From: Apoda limacodes
Taxonomy: Eukaryota; Arthropoda; Insecta; Lepidoptera; Limacodidae
Direction: 5' to 3'
DNA length: 64,000 nt
NCBI GenBank assembly: GCA_946406115.1
Contig: OX291554.1
Coordinates: forward strand, 15,945,092-16,009,091
This document shows, piece after piece, positions 36,611 to 49,084 of this stretch. The first letter of the stretch is position 1. Each line of letters starts with the position of its first letter. The notes under the pieces were generated by a model. The model was not told where the DNA came from, made no database searches, and saw nothing but the letters and a program-made list of their open reading frames with translations. A program made the translations under genes and the position numbers.

Positions 36611-37479
36611 CTAATTTATGTATAAATTCTTAAATAAAAAAAATATTCTCAAGAGACGTTGCCCACGCGGTACTTGCTACCGAACTATTTTTTTTTATTT
36701 ATACAGTCGAAGGCGTCTAGCCTGAGCAATTGTTAGGTTCAGTGTGTGGCGAGACGGGGGGCAGATCAGACTAAAATTTAAGGACTGTGTTCTTCGAGAT
36801 ATAGTTCAAACCCTGAGAAACGTGAAAATACGATTGATGAACTTTTGTTCGATAACAAAATTCTAAACTAATCAATATATTTTTTAAGTCTTTGCAGAGG
36901 AATCTTCAAAGTTCTAAGTGCTTTAAACCCTGAGATAGAACATTATTTGATAACAAAGATGATATTGTATAATAAACTTTTAATTTATTCCATGCATTTC
37001 AATGAAAATCTCAGTGAGTTGAGATGTAGCTGCTCTACTCACGCACGCTTAGTTACATATCACGTTATTTTTGGTTTTACACAAGATTTCTGTCACGTAG
37101 TACTGCCTCTTAATTAACACAAGAAGTTTTGTCACAAGCCAAGAAGTTGTTGACAACAGAAACGTGTAATTTAGGTACATGCGCGGAACATTACGTCCGG
37201 TTTACGATCCAAATCAGTGTGATAAACACAGTCTCGTAAGAATTGCAGCGTAACATGTTTGCGTGCGTATATGCAACCGGAATTGTGCAGATGTGCAGTC
37301 AATTACAATATTTACGTTATATGTGCATCAATAATAAAACCGCTGATTATTTTTAGTAACATACATAATGGTAAAAAAGTATTATGTAGCTATAATTAAG
37401 TTACGTTAAAAGTTATCGATTCATAGATAATTTTTCTTTCTTTTGATATATGGCAATATATAGCTTTATGCCTTTATGA

Positions 37480-37990
37480 ACATATACAGCAAGGTAAGTA
37501 GGTTGTTGCAAGTAGATAGGTAGGTTAGATGGTAGGTAGGTAGGGTTACAAAACTTGATCTTCGTCCAGCAACTGGTCAATAGAGCCAATTGGTCAATGA
37601 AGATTGTTAACCAGCCTTTATTCAGACCATTGTCATCACACGGTCCCAGTGTGGATTGTGAACGTCACATGCCTACCTCCGTGTTTTGACGTGTGCATGT
37701 TTCCTCACGAATCATAGTGTAGGGATTAGCGGACTCAACCTCGTATTTTATTTTGCGGGATGTTTTTTTCTTCAAATTTTTTCCACAGTTAGTATGCACC
37801 CTAAGAGGCTACTTTTTACCATCGTAGCATATCGCTTTCGTAGAATGAGCCTAAGGTTTTTTCAAAAGACTTTAGAATAAGGTTTTTTTAAGAAAGAAGT
37901 GATTAGATAAAGGGTCTACATGCCCAAGTTGAGAGTAGGCAGTGCCTCAACGGTGGGAATCTATGAGGCTGGGAAAAATGGCCCACCATA
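37480..37990. repeat. GTAG-rich tract followed by SINE-like repeat pieces
   Basis: 37490-37550 is rich in GTAG/GGTA steps (gtaggtaggtaggg). 37914-37980 carries agtaggcagtgcctcaacgg, related to 22735-22795. Confidence 0.45.
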
Positions 37991-38744
37991 AGCGCTCTTT
38001 AGCTGTATCGAGCCGCGCATTCAAACAAAATTGATCCTTATTGCGTTAACGACAGGGCTAATTTAACTTTGAAGTTTCTAATTTAGTGAAAATTCTTCAA
38101 TAGTACTCTATTTTATTCTGTGGCATGAAACTAAGATTTGTTCTTTGCTACCTATGTGTTTAATTTGGTAAAAGCTTATGTTGCTCTCTGCATATGTCTA
38201 TCAACAAATATAACCTATATTAAGTCATTAGCGATAAGACTACCTTTATATAATAATACTTTAAGTGTCTTTTTAATTGTATATATCTGTTACATTGTGT
38301 AACAAGGTACTACATTACTACTTCTTTTTTTGTGGAAAATGGTTTTTCTTTCCGTTGTTACGTTACGATTTTAAAAGCCATTAAAACTTTAGCAACTTAT
38401 ATTTATGAAAGTTTCACAGCTATTATTGTATATCTTTTTAAAAATAATTGACAATATCTCAATATGCTCAAATCAATTTTTTGATAACTATCGTAGTTTT
38501 TTATTAAACGAATTTTTATTGATTTTGCGCAACTTTTACGAGTTACTAATATAAATATCATTACTTCTATGACTTCTTGTTCCTTACCACCCTCTTCATA
38601 CGTCCGCAATGTTGGGGGCATCGGCCTCTCCCTAAACCGAGGACAGTTTGGGCACAAGCGGGGCCAGTACTTATTGTGGACTTACATATGATTTTTTTGA
38701 CGTATGCAGGATAGTTGTGTGCATAATCAATGTACTTGAGATAT

Positions 38745-38850
38745 TAAGAATAAAATTCGTTGGTGTACACGCCGGGATCGAACCTCTGCCTTCTGCCTAT
38801 TTTGGCTCTATGTCTAATTACCTGCGTCTCATTCATTCATTCATTCATTT
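38745..38850. repeat. SINE-like box B and (ATTC)n
   Basis: cgccgggatcgaacctctgc reads as a reverse tRNA box B. A run of cattcattcattcatt lies at 38829-38846. Confidence 0.45.
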
Positions 38851-39529
38851 TGTTACTTGAAATCTCTTCGATCCTGTCTTCCAAGATAAAAATAAAAGTT
38901 GTTATTTGGGCAGATCAATATTCGAATTATTTTATTTTTTTTATTTTTTCTTACGGTCGAATCAGCCAATCTAAGTTTACCATACTATATCCGTTCAACA
39001 ATCTGTTTTCCTATTGGTCGAACGACGACTAATTTGTCATTTGACTCAATTCGAAGGAGAGCTGCACCTGTGTCTGTGTGACCCGTTGGAGAGGTTAAAG
39101 GAAGTGATCGCTAAGAGTAAACATTTTTAATCCTCATAAAAGTAACTTTTGAAGCAGAAATATAGTTCTGCCTTTTACCTGGTTTTTTTGAAATCAGCCT
39201 CTAAGGCGGTGAAATGGGATTGTAAGTTTATATGAAACTCCGCAAATTTCAAGGTAAATTTGACCTTTTTGTTGGAAATTCTTATAAATATCTACAGGCA
39301 AGTAACCAGTCCACAACCGACTCTTCATTGAGCACCTGCATGTAACTTTACCAATGTCATCAAAACCAGCCAGATACAAATAGTACAGCCAAAGAGATTT
39401 AATTACAAGTTTATACATCCTATATGCGAAAAATCTTTTTCCCAGACCTATTATTTACCAGTATTTGACGTTTTACTGCTGACCTTCTAGTGAATCTCAC
39501 AAACCGATGAGCACTAGCTACCTTTTGAG

Positions 39530-40022
39530 TCAGGCATTGGCATGTAGCTTGGACATTGTAAAGATCGGTCTTCTATCAAAGTTGCCATGTTACGGAATGC
39601 TCTAGGGTTTGTGCAAATGGGTGCCTCGCTTTCTGTCCGAGTCGTAGTTGATGGTAGTTGCTCTGATAGCATGTCTATGTTATCCTCTACGCTGTTTCTA
39701 CTGCATAACAATGACATGTTGTCCATCAACAACAAACATTGCTATGCAGGTAACAGTCCTGGAGAGACTTCACGCGCCGTGCAAACATCCATCGTCAAAA
39801 GCGCTCCTCTATTGCATGAAACTATTGAAACTATTGTAGCAAAAAAAATGTTGTGAAATCTTATGAAAATTGTATGAAATCGAGACCACTTTGTCCTGAC
39901 TGGGGACGGGAAAATCTGGTCCGATATAACCCTACGAAGACACAAGTCTGCGTGATCATTCATTGAGGTCCCACAATTACAGAACACACCCCTCACCTAT
40001 ATATTGGCAACACTGCGGGGAC
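39530..40022 (+). mobile_element. Jockey/CR1-like LINE, degenerate RT core
   Basis: Broken frames read GLLSKLPCYG, RVVVDGSCSDSM, STLFLLHNNDMLSINN and KTQVCV, in the same order as 55729-56556. The catalytic YADD site is eroded (CYAGNS). It is a dead copy. Confidence 0.88.
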
Positions 40023-40189
40023 TGGCAATTAATATTTAAATTTTTATTATTATTATTTATTATTTGCTCGTATGTATGAAGAATATTATAGCGTTTTTTA
40101 AAAGTTTTTAAGCGATGAAAAACTAACCGAAAAAAAATAAAAAAATAGGTCTAGATTTTGCTTACACTCTTTTTAGATCTAAGTCATAA

Positions 40190-40390
40190 CGTGGCGTGAC
40201 TGGCGTATCGATTGATATGGTCAAGAGACAAATTGGTTCTTGCGATATCGAGGGGCAAAGCTACATGCACACACACACACATACACATACAGACATCACT
40301 CGAAAAATGATGGTAAACGATTCTCCAGGTCTCAAAATGTAAGTTTAGCAATTTCTATTTTCGGACCTATTAAAATAACTTAGTAAAAAA
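40190..40390 (+). repeat. Family D repeat with CA tract
   Basis: gactggcgtatcgattgata, (CA)n at 40266-40290, then tctattttcggacctattaa. A partner copy is at 51597-51790. Confidence 0.75.
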
Positions 40391-42245
40391 AAGTAAGTGC
40401 TCAGGTTTTCAGTATCATTAGATTGTAATATAGGCCATTATATTTTTATATTTTCTGAAGTTGCTCTATACAATAAATTCCGGCAACTGTGCGACAATAT
40501 TAAAAAATATTGGCTGATCAGAATCTCCTATAACCAAAAACACCGAGCTCTTCATTATTCCTTCTCTTTTTTAAACAGAATGGAATAAAAAATATAAAGC
40601 AAAATTCAGTAAACTTCGGAGATTATAAAAAGATTAATTTTGTATGAAGTTGATGGCGTTGGACTCAAAGATTTGCTCAAAGTTTAACTCAAAGATTATT
40701 AGTATAGAACAAAATCATTTGGAAATGCTTATGTCCATCAAAAATTAGAATAACGTTCCTAAACTTTGTCTTACGTATGCCTATATCCGTTTATTAATAT
40801 TTTTTGTCTTCCAAGCGAGGTGATTTGTCAATGTTGTGATTGATTGATAGTGAAAATTATTTCCGCGTGTTACAACACGATGTGGACGTAAGATAAATAA
40901 GTGTAACATGAAATAGGAGCAAAAGCTGCGGAGAAACGCGTGATGAATGTGTTACGCAATCGTCCGCAAGCTCTTAATTTCATTTCGTCACATAAATGGA
41001 ATTTCCGTTTTCGCAAAGTACCTACCTATGTGTTTATTATTTAACTTACCTTTTTCCTTTTGTGTCTTGCAGGCATGTGCAATTTAAAGATACGTACATT
41101 TTGTTAAACTTTGTTGATGATTGTATGAAAGTTGCTTGATTCTAGAAGTTTGCCTTCAAATGGCAAGTTTTCCCTTAAGGCTATTTGATTTTCCCTAGCA
41201 AAAGCGTGCCGTTTCGACCAGTGTATGAAGACATATTACACTATAGAAGCATACAAACAAACACAGTTCCACGCACGATAGGCGCTAGCACGTGACCGCA
41301 CGTTGAAAATATCGATTTTCTTAGTGAATTGTTGGTACATATTTTTTATATTTTTTCTAAATGGTTTTAAAAGCCAAACTATTATACTATTAGTTTCAGT
41401 TTATTAAATCCACTTAATTACTGCTTGCTTATTCACGTAAAATATAAAATTAATATTATTGATACAGGCAATTTAAATTAATTGAGATTAATGAAAAAAA
41501 AAAATATTTTACAGAAAAAGGTTTTTTTTTTAAATTTAACAATAAAATAATATCGAGGAACTAACTCATTATAATAATATTAGAGACGGGAACAAAAGAA
41601 CCAATTTAAAATATTTTTTACAATACCTTTAAAGTCTTATGTTTTGTTTTTTCGAGTTAATATTAATATAACAATATTAATATAAATCTTGATACTTATT
41701 CCCGATGGGGTTAGTTAGATAATATTACAAATTTGCACAGTCTTGCTATTGCATAATCTACTGGTATGTTCCGAATTGTTCATCGTACATATACTCGAGT
41801 TACTATTTATACACTAATTAGTATCTTTACCTTTTTTTTTGTTCTATTTATCAGAAACAATAACTACTGAAACCTTCGACACCGTTGAAAGAGAAACCAT
41901 TGCGTCACTTAAGCCACCAAAAAAAAAACTTAAAACAACTAATTAATGAATTATGAAAATAAAATAAAATACCTGTAATTTTAAATTGAAAATGGAGGAG
42001 TGAGTTCTTGTACGTATGTAGGGATATCTGTAACAAAACAAAGAATTTAATTTTTAAAATACTGTCCTTTAAAAGAAAATATATTAAAGAGGTATTTTTT
42101 TATTGGTGGTAACTAATTACATTTAATATATTCAAAAAAAAAAGTTTTCATCCATTCTAATTATACATAAATTTTAGCGGGAAACGTGTCGACTTTTTCT
42201 ATCTATTCATTTTTTATTAATTAACTTTCAGGTAGTAGAAAAAGT
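40391..42245. other. AT-rich intergenic, no gene seen
   Basis: No domain-bearing frame. 41973-42027 on the minus strand is bounded by a good acceptor and a passable donor and is discussed as a possible 5' UTR exon. Confidence 0.45.
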
Positions 42246-42250
42246 AACGT

Positions 42251-42376
42251 TCGTACCGAGTACAACGTGACTTTTCTCACCCTCGGAATAAAAGTTTTCG
42301 ACGTTCGCCTTCAGTTGACGTCGAAACTAGCTTCTTCTCACGGGTAAGAAAAAGCGTCATTTTGTACTCGGTACGA
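42251..42376. repeat. Imperfect palindrome / MITE (126 bp)
   Basis: tcgtaccgagtacaa at the left and ttgtactcggtacga at the right. The interior is also symmetric around ttgacgtcgaa. Confidence 0.8.
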
Positions 42377-42420
42377 AATAAACTATTTCACAAAACGAAA
42401 AATAAAATATTACATTACAA

Positions 42421-42720
42421 GCTGCTGGTGGTGGCAAAGTGGTTTCGGTGTTTGCCTCGCTTTCCAAAGGACGAACGTTAAGACCGGCGTACTACTAATG
42501 AGTCGCTTTCTAAATTTTTCATTTATTAATAATTATACCAGTGGTGGTGCCACTGGCTTTTCGATGAAGGAGAACATCATAAACAAACCTACGCATGTCG
42601 AAAATAAAAGACGCATTGGGCCTGGGTACAGCAATTTAGGCTACAGTCTGGCCTAAATTTCTCTCGCTTAAGACAAGGGCAAGCTGGTGCCCCAGCATTA
42701 GTAAAGCAATATCTTAACTA
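42421..42720 (+). repeat. SINE-like interspersed repeat
   Basis: A tRNA-like start (gtggcaaagtggtttcggtg) and gtggtgccactggcttttcg, then agacaagggcaagctggtgc. Family not named. Confidence 0.45.
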
Positions 42721-42928
42721 GGTGGCGTAACGAAACCCATTCGGTTGAAAGTGAAAACCACCTTAGTATAGGCGATTATTACTCTACAGTAAGTAAGTGA
42801 TTTGTAACGCAAAGCATAATCAAACTCACTGGCAGTATTTGATTGCGTAACAAAAAAAAGTTGCACTCCGGGAGTGCCGGCAGAAGTGAAAACCTTTACA
42901 CACGATTCGCGCTTAACACTCAAATATG

Positions 42929-43527
42929 TCACAAGACATGTCTTTGACATTGTCAAGAAATAATAATGTTTGTTTATTTACTTTTTTGACGTAGTATATT
43001 TGACATCGCAATTTGTCATAGAATTAAAATTCCATATCCAACCTCCCTGTACTATTCATAATACTCATAATCGCGAATACTAAAAATAAAAATTATAATA
43101 GGCGTGGCATTACGGTTTCCGTATTTTACAAAGACAAAGATGCACTTTGTTCAATTTCCATATTTTAAACACTTTATATACACGAATTTTACGAATACAC
43201 AGCGGTATGGCCACTACACAGACGGTCGAGCCATCAGCTGTCACCATCCATGGATGCGCGTAGCACGCTGTAACATAAACACACACGACCATTCGCGCAA
43301 GCGCCCTGCGCCGCCTAAACGAAACAGCAGGCGCAGGCATACATTTTCGCCGCGCCGTAGAAAGAGAGGGTGATATTCCCTCCCCTACGCCGCGCCAGCT
43401 GTCTACTCTCCATCCGTCTTACGAATTTTCACGATCAGGACACGTGACCTGACGCGAGTTTATCTTTTTTTACCCATACCAAAAAAAGTGCACAACGCCG
43501 CTAAAGAACTTTTCACTTCAAAAAAAA
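42929..43527 (-). repeat. Family B, longer copy with GC-rich centre
   Basis: Ends match 34281-34574 in reverse. The interior 43200-43410 is rich in G+C (cgcaagcgccctgcgccgcc) and gives overlapping Arg-rich frames on both strands that look like by-products, not genes. Confidence 0.85.
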
Positions 43528-43636
43528 CAAGAACTATAAATTAATTGACTCAATTAATCCCAAACCATTATTTCTTGAATGAATTTTGTATTGTAGTGTT
43601 TAAAATCAGTTAATCAATACAGAGTCTTTCTTCTGC

Positions 43637-43770
43637 AAGGGTTCCGTAGCCAAATGGTAAAAACAGAAACCTTATTGTTTTTTTCATGTCCGTCCATCCA
43701 TTCGCCGGTCCTTTTGTTACACCTTTATAATTCCGCTGTCATTCTTCGCATAAATTCTGATGAAATGCAA
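43637..43770 (+). repeat. GGTTCCG-type repeat
   Basis: agggttccgtagccaaatgg, then tcatgtccgtccatccattc; related to 34100-34280, same orientation. Confidence 0.6.
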
Positions 43771-43974
43771 AGAGAATATAATACTATGAAATGCTCTATA
43801 GAGATCTGTAATTGAATTTAAAAAAAAGGCGCTCCCTATCGTGTGGATTGTAGTTGGATATATTTCACTTAAGGCGAATATTATAATAAGGCTTTAAGTC
43901 AGTATTTAAAAAAAAAACATGACAGTTGTTGCAAAATACATATTAAAAAAAATTGCCTGTAAAGTCGGTATACG

Positions 43975-44115
43975 GGCGAAAGTTTTACGTGACAATGATT
44001 TTATGTCTGTCTCTCTCGCTCTTAGGCGGGCGCGTGCCTCTCACTCGCTCTCATTGTGAGCGCATAACGTGAGCGGAGCGTAACGCAGTTTCTTGAAGTG
44101 TCACCCGGCAAACCA
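43975..44115. repeat. GC-richer repeat-like block
   Basis: tctctctcgctcttaggcgg and gtgagcggagcgtaacgcag. Resembles recurrent lepidopteran sequence. It does not code. Confidence 0.4.
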
Positions 44116-44270
44116 ATTTATAAGACGTTGTCACGTCAAAAAATCACGATAGGTTAATCATCTATAAATAGTTCCAACGAAAATTGATTTGTAAAAAATC
44201 GGTACTCTTTTTCATATTTTTTCTGATCTGCTAGCCACTTGGCCAGTCATGTTTTTTAACTTCTTACTAA

Positions 44271-44756
44271 GTCCATTGAAATGTTACATCAGCTTTGCAT
44301 TTGTTAGAGGACGCAATTTTATTTTTTTGAACACAGTCAACTTTGGAGCGCTGTAACAGCGTTTTAAAAGAATGAAATTAAAAAAAATACAGAGAAAAAA
44401 ATTCCTCTAAAGATCATCTACAAGATTGGTCTGAGGTAATTTTTTTGTAAAATGTATTAAAAAAAGTTATAAAGCAAAAAAGATTTTTTTTATAAAAAAG
44501 TTATAAAAACATATTTGTAGGCAAAACAATTTGCTACAAATTATGTCTTACGAATTTTTTGTAAGATGCATAGTTTCCGAGATATCGCGAAAAAAGTGTT
44601 TTCAACCCTTTTTCCAAGATGGCGGCCGGATGACAAGGGTGGCGAACTTAAACTAGAGTTTAACCTTCTATTGACCCCCCACACATGTCCTAAGAATAAA
44701 ATTGCGTCCTCTAACAAATGCAATATTCGGTCCTTAAAGTGTAACATTTCAATGGA
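44271..44756 (-). mobile_element. TIR element family A, complete copy (486 bp)
   Basis: Perfect 16-bp termini tccattgaaatgttac / gtaacatttcaatgga, and longer inner similarity (tgttagaggacgcaatttta at one end, its complement at the other). It is non-autonomous, with no transposase. Confidence 0.88.
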
Positions 44757-45960
44757 CCAACAGCTTATTTGCGTTTATCAAAATTTGACAACCTTGTCAA
44801 ATACTCTATTGTGCCAGTTCACTTGGCTTTTTATAATTTTTTATTCTACATTGACAAATAAAGCATATCGCCAAACTTATGGTTAAAAACCATATGAATC
44901 CCGCGGTTTCTCCCGCAAAAAACCTATTCTTGTTGGAACTTTCGATCGTGACAAAAGTATTTTTATCCTCTCCGGTTACTACAGTTATTATGTAATGTTA
45001 TGTTATGAAAAATGTATGCAGGTATATATACGGATTCCGAGAGGTAAATCAGACTTCCACACATTTTTGTTTCGAATTCCAGAGTTCAAAAAATTGCTCG
45101 AGACTGTTCCCAATAAGGTCCCTGGTCGAATCATTGCTTCGCAGAAACGTAAAGAATCTTTTCTTACGACTTAGTTAATAACATTGATATTTTGAACTAA
45201 AAACTTCAAATTTAAATCTTAAAACATTAAAGCCTTTGCCAATCAGGAACAGCGTAACTTTCTGTTAGTGAAAGAATTTTAAATATCAATTCAGTAGTTG
45301 TCCTACATACAAACAAACTACAAACACATTTTACCTCTTTATAATATTTGTAAGATTTACTCTGGTCCAATGATATTATTAACCATTTTAAAATTAATTA
45401 ATTCAATATACCATGCAATAACTATTAACGACAAAAAAATATTACAGAGGTCAAAGGTCAATGTTAACTTTTTTTTCCGTAGCTTAGTAAGTAACTAAAA
45501 GATCTACTGAAAAGTATATATACACTTGTGGTTGTGATACGTAGGTACTTAGATGAAGATTGGCAATTTCGTGAAGACCCTTCAGATCTTTGATAGTGTG
45601 CTTAATGTTGGGCAATAAAATCCATACGTGCCATATTGAAAGGAAGTCCCTGTTAGGAGGTAAGTGGTAAATTGTCTTCAGGCTCGTTTAGGGTTCAGGC
45701 TCAATGGTACTAAATTAACAGTTTTCTAAGAGAAAGTTTGAACTTTAAAAGTTCTGCTTTAGTCAGATAGGTTTTATTGAATTGAGATTGAGATAGTAAG
45801 ATTTAAGTTTTTCTTTGTATTTTCTTCGGACCCTTATATACCTTTTCTTCAATAAAAAGTAATGATTATTTCCTAACACGAAGCACATTTACGAATCTAT
45901 TTGTCTACATACATACAAAGTTTACTGTTAAAATTATCCTGAAGTTGACTAAGTATATTA
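44757..45960. other. AT-rich intergenic, no gene seen
   Basis: Short frames of random composition only. Confidence 0.5.
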
Positions 45961-45965
45961 TTTTT

Positions 45966-46112
45966 CTTTTTTTCTGTAAGATTAGTCCAGTGCGGCTGAT
46001 GCAGCCATTATTGCGCCCCATCGGACTCTGAAGGAGTCTCGGCTCATGTAGCGCCCAACGCTCAAGGGCCTCGGCTTGGGTTGTCGCTCTTCGAGTATCA
46101 CAGAGAATATGA
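45966..46112 (-). repeat. Family C fragment
   Basis: The reverse complement carries gcccttgagcgttgggcgct and ggctgcatcagcc followed by an A-rich tail, as at 53210-53330. Confidence 0.8.
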
Positions 46113-46563
46113 CAAGAGTTGTATGTATAACTATTACACTTACGAGCAAAATTAAATAGTTACTTACATAAACAACGATATTTCATAAACTATAGTAAAT
46201 ATAGATTCATGGAACAAAAAGTGTATCAAAAAGAACTTTATTTCACACTCGAATCATTAAATAAGTGATAAAATACCCTTCAATGTTAATTTGATTTGGA
46301 TAGAGCTATCATGAGTTAGCTAGGAAATATTGTCGTCTATGTAAGTGACTAGATATCTTTGCTCGTCAGTACATGACTGTGGATTATTTTTCGACCATTT
46401 GAACGTGCAAGAGATTCGACATTCACATTTGTTGAGCTTAAGTTATGTGCAACTTAAACGTGATAAATAACAGATGTAACGTCATGGTTTATATGCCCTA
46501 AAGGGTTAACCAGCGGTTGTATATACACCCACATGGCACATCTTAAGGTCAAATAAGTATTCT

Positions 46564-46690
46564 TTTAAAAGAATACAATTCCCAGCGCCTCGCAGCGTGC
46601 TTCATACAAACGAATTTTCCACTTATTTTTGACATTACTAATTAAACATCACGAAATTTGGAAGACGCGTTCTAAGAATAAACACCTAGG
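46564..46690 (+). mobile_element. Partial copy of the 30592-30938 MITE
   Basis: Shares cctcgcagcgtgcttcatac and the following 70 bp. The right terminus is missing. Confidence 0.75.
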
Positions 46691-47023
46691 TCTGCAGGGT
46701 GCCAGTTTTCTATTCAATTGAATAGGTTAAAAGTTAAAGAGGATTCTAGTTTTTCATACAAAGATATTTCAAGTTACTTAATATTTTAAGGACAGATAAG
46801 TATTTTTTTAAGCTAATTCACAAACTTAAAAGAAACTTTGGACTTGACTATAAATATTCATAAATTCATTTCGTTAAAACTTTTTGTTTTTAAAAGATAC
46901 CTACTTTTAATGCAAAAAAGTAACAAATGGGTATTTAACTGTAACATCAGTTCTAATGAAACAAAGCGTACACAAGGTATTTATGAATCGGACGTAAACA
47001 TAGCTAAGATAGGATACATAGCC

Positions 47024-47156
47024 TGGGTTCCTAAATTCGAACCAGCATACTTGCCAGTACGGTGTGACGTCATAATCTAACGTCATACTGCTGTACTGTT
47101 CCGAAATATGACGTTAAACCGTACTGGTCAGAATGCTGGTTCGAATATAGGAACAC
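47024..47156. repeat. Compact palindromic MITE (133 bp)
   Basis: ttcgaaccagcat with gccagtacggt on the left mirrors accgtactggtc with atgctggttcgaa on the right. Nearly the whole length can fold into one hairpin. Confidence 0.88.
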
Positions 47157-47716
47157 GTGCCTAAACCTTGAGTATGAAGTGAAAGTAAGGTGCATTTGAG
47201 TATTTGAAATAAAAAAGGTATAATTAATACTGGCTAAAGAACATAATACTTTTCGCTTCAAGGTTTTTGTCATTATCATTTTTTTACTAAATCAAAAGTA
47301 GTAAGCTCATTACAAATAAATATAGTAAAAAGTAGACTATTTTATAAAAACTTTATTGTGAAAATACGATATTATTATATGAAATATCATGGCGTATATA
47401 TAAATTTAGCAAAAAAGTTTTCTCAGTAAATACAAAGAACTAAAAATATTCCTTTTATAACAAAATATTAGTCTATGCTAACAAAGTCATGTCACGACCA
47501 AAGATTATGATCTTTGAAGTCATTCAGTTGACACAAAAAGAAAACCTTGGCCTCGAAAATGTCTTTTCCAATATTTGTTACAGAAATAATCAGTTATTTT
47601 GTTTATATAACACGGTTATTGCTTGACGTGATTCAGAATAAAGTTTGACATTAATTATTGATGTCGGATCATTACGGTCTATTAAATGCTGCCATGGAAT
47701 TTGTTATTATTCGTAC

Positions 47717-48190
47717 TAGTTGTGCCCGCGGCTACACCCACGCTAAAGTTGTTCCTGCGGAAACTTTCGATTATTCCGGGATAATGTATGTGCTAATTCA
47801 GGGATAATGTATGTGCTATCTCTGTTCTAAATTTGATTCAATTCCGCCAAGCTGGTACTCCGTGAAGGAATAACAAATACACACATTTGCATATATAATG
47901 TTACTAGACTTTGCCAGCTAGCTCGGTTATCGGCGAGGAACTCCTTCAATACCGCCTTAATTATACTAATGAAGTTTGCTATAGCAAGTTATGGTTCGTT
48001 TAATTTCTATTATAGTTATAGTTATTCCCGCGGGGACTTTTAAATTTTTCTAGATAATAAGTACCTATGTGTTAATCCAGGATGTCAGCTATGTCTATAC
48101 CAAATTTCATCAAAATTGGTCGAGCCGTTTGAGTGTGAGAAGTAACAAACATACACACTCCCAAACTTTTGCCTTTATAATATTAATGTA
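47717..48190 (+). repeat. Two adjacent copies of the 'cccgcgg' repeat family
   Basis: The first begins gttgtgcccgcggctacacc and the second gactttgccagctagctcgg. Each ends near tttataatatta. Members resemble 17561-17961 and 34640-35011. Confidence 0.65.
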
Positions 48191-48478
48191 ATTAAGTGAT
48201 ATTTAATAACAGTTCTGTTTTAATCTTTAAAAGTGTTAAATTGATATTTTAGCAACGAGTCCGGTACTAATTTATTTCAATTGAGTTACAGAATAAGTAA
48301 AAGTTAAGGTTTTATCGAAAAAAGGCAAAGTGTTGCTAATAAATTAAATTTTATTTATTGTTGTCGATTCTAAAATGATTTAATTCTTTGCAATTTTGGT
48401 CGCACTTTTGTATTTTATTCGTGAATGAAAGATTGAATGGTTTAACAAAGCGATTTAAATTTTTTTTCGCTTTCAGTT

Positions 48479-48763
48479 TTGAGAAAGATGTCTTTATTAT
48501 TAAGATTTGAAACACAGTGTTACTTAATTTTTTTTTTGTATTATGTGTTGGTAAGTATGATTACTCAACGCAAAAAAATTTTGATGGAGAATGAGGTAAC
48601 GTTATATTCAAAGTTATTCGGGAAAGGAATATTTATCAAACAGGTAGAAGTGTGTTTAAAAACTAATTATTGTGAATTTATTTATTTTATTTTATTGCGC
48701 AGCGTATTTTGCCACTTGCCTCCATCAATTACACGTAGTGATTTTGATGATATTTTGCCCTAA
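48479..48763 (+). other. Open frame of 95 codons, unrecognised
   Basis: A frame rich in Leu, Phe and Ile with no recognised domain. A pyrimidine-rich tract ending in CAG precedes it (tcgctttcag at 48467-48476), but no partner exon is visible. Probably chance in AT-rich DNA. Confidence 0.15.
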
Positions 48764-48839
48764 ATTATTTTAAAAATTGCTACTGTGTGGCGTTTGCATA
48801 ACAATCAAATTACTTGGTATTTGCTGAGACCTCCCTCTC

Positions 48840-49075
48840 TTCCTCAGGTGAGATTGGGCTCGACCCTCTTCCCCCTAAACGTCTCACGTAATTAATGGAC
48901 GTCCCCTTATATCAGACATGTCGAATTTATAGGATGTCATATAGCCTATGTCACTCGGGCTATAATAACGCATCGATTAACATCTCATTCATCAAAATCG
49001 GTTAAGAATTTTAAGACGCTAATGTGAAATATACGTAAATATAAACTTACATACATACAGTTCTTAAATCATAAC
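48840..49075 (+). repeat. Repeat related to the 'tcatcaaaatcggtt' family
   Basis: ggatgtcatatagcctatgt and catcaaaatcggttaagaat are typical of the same broad lepidopteran family as 47908-48190. Confidence 0.5.
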
Positions 49076-49084
49076 CCTTCTTTT

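Noticed and set aside
43104..43373. Overlapping Arg-rich frames on both strands as a gene.
   Set aside because: They lie in the GC-rich centre of a dispersed repeat (family B), with no domain and no splice context.
32781..44756. A giant palindrome suggested by the order family A, family B ... inverted B, inverted A (32.8, 34.3, 42.9 and 44.3 kb).
   Set aside because: Sequence between the repeats is not mirrored, and the GGTTCCG-type copies at 34100 and 43637 lie in the same orientation. Independent insertions explain it.
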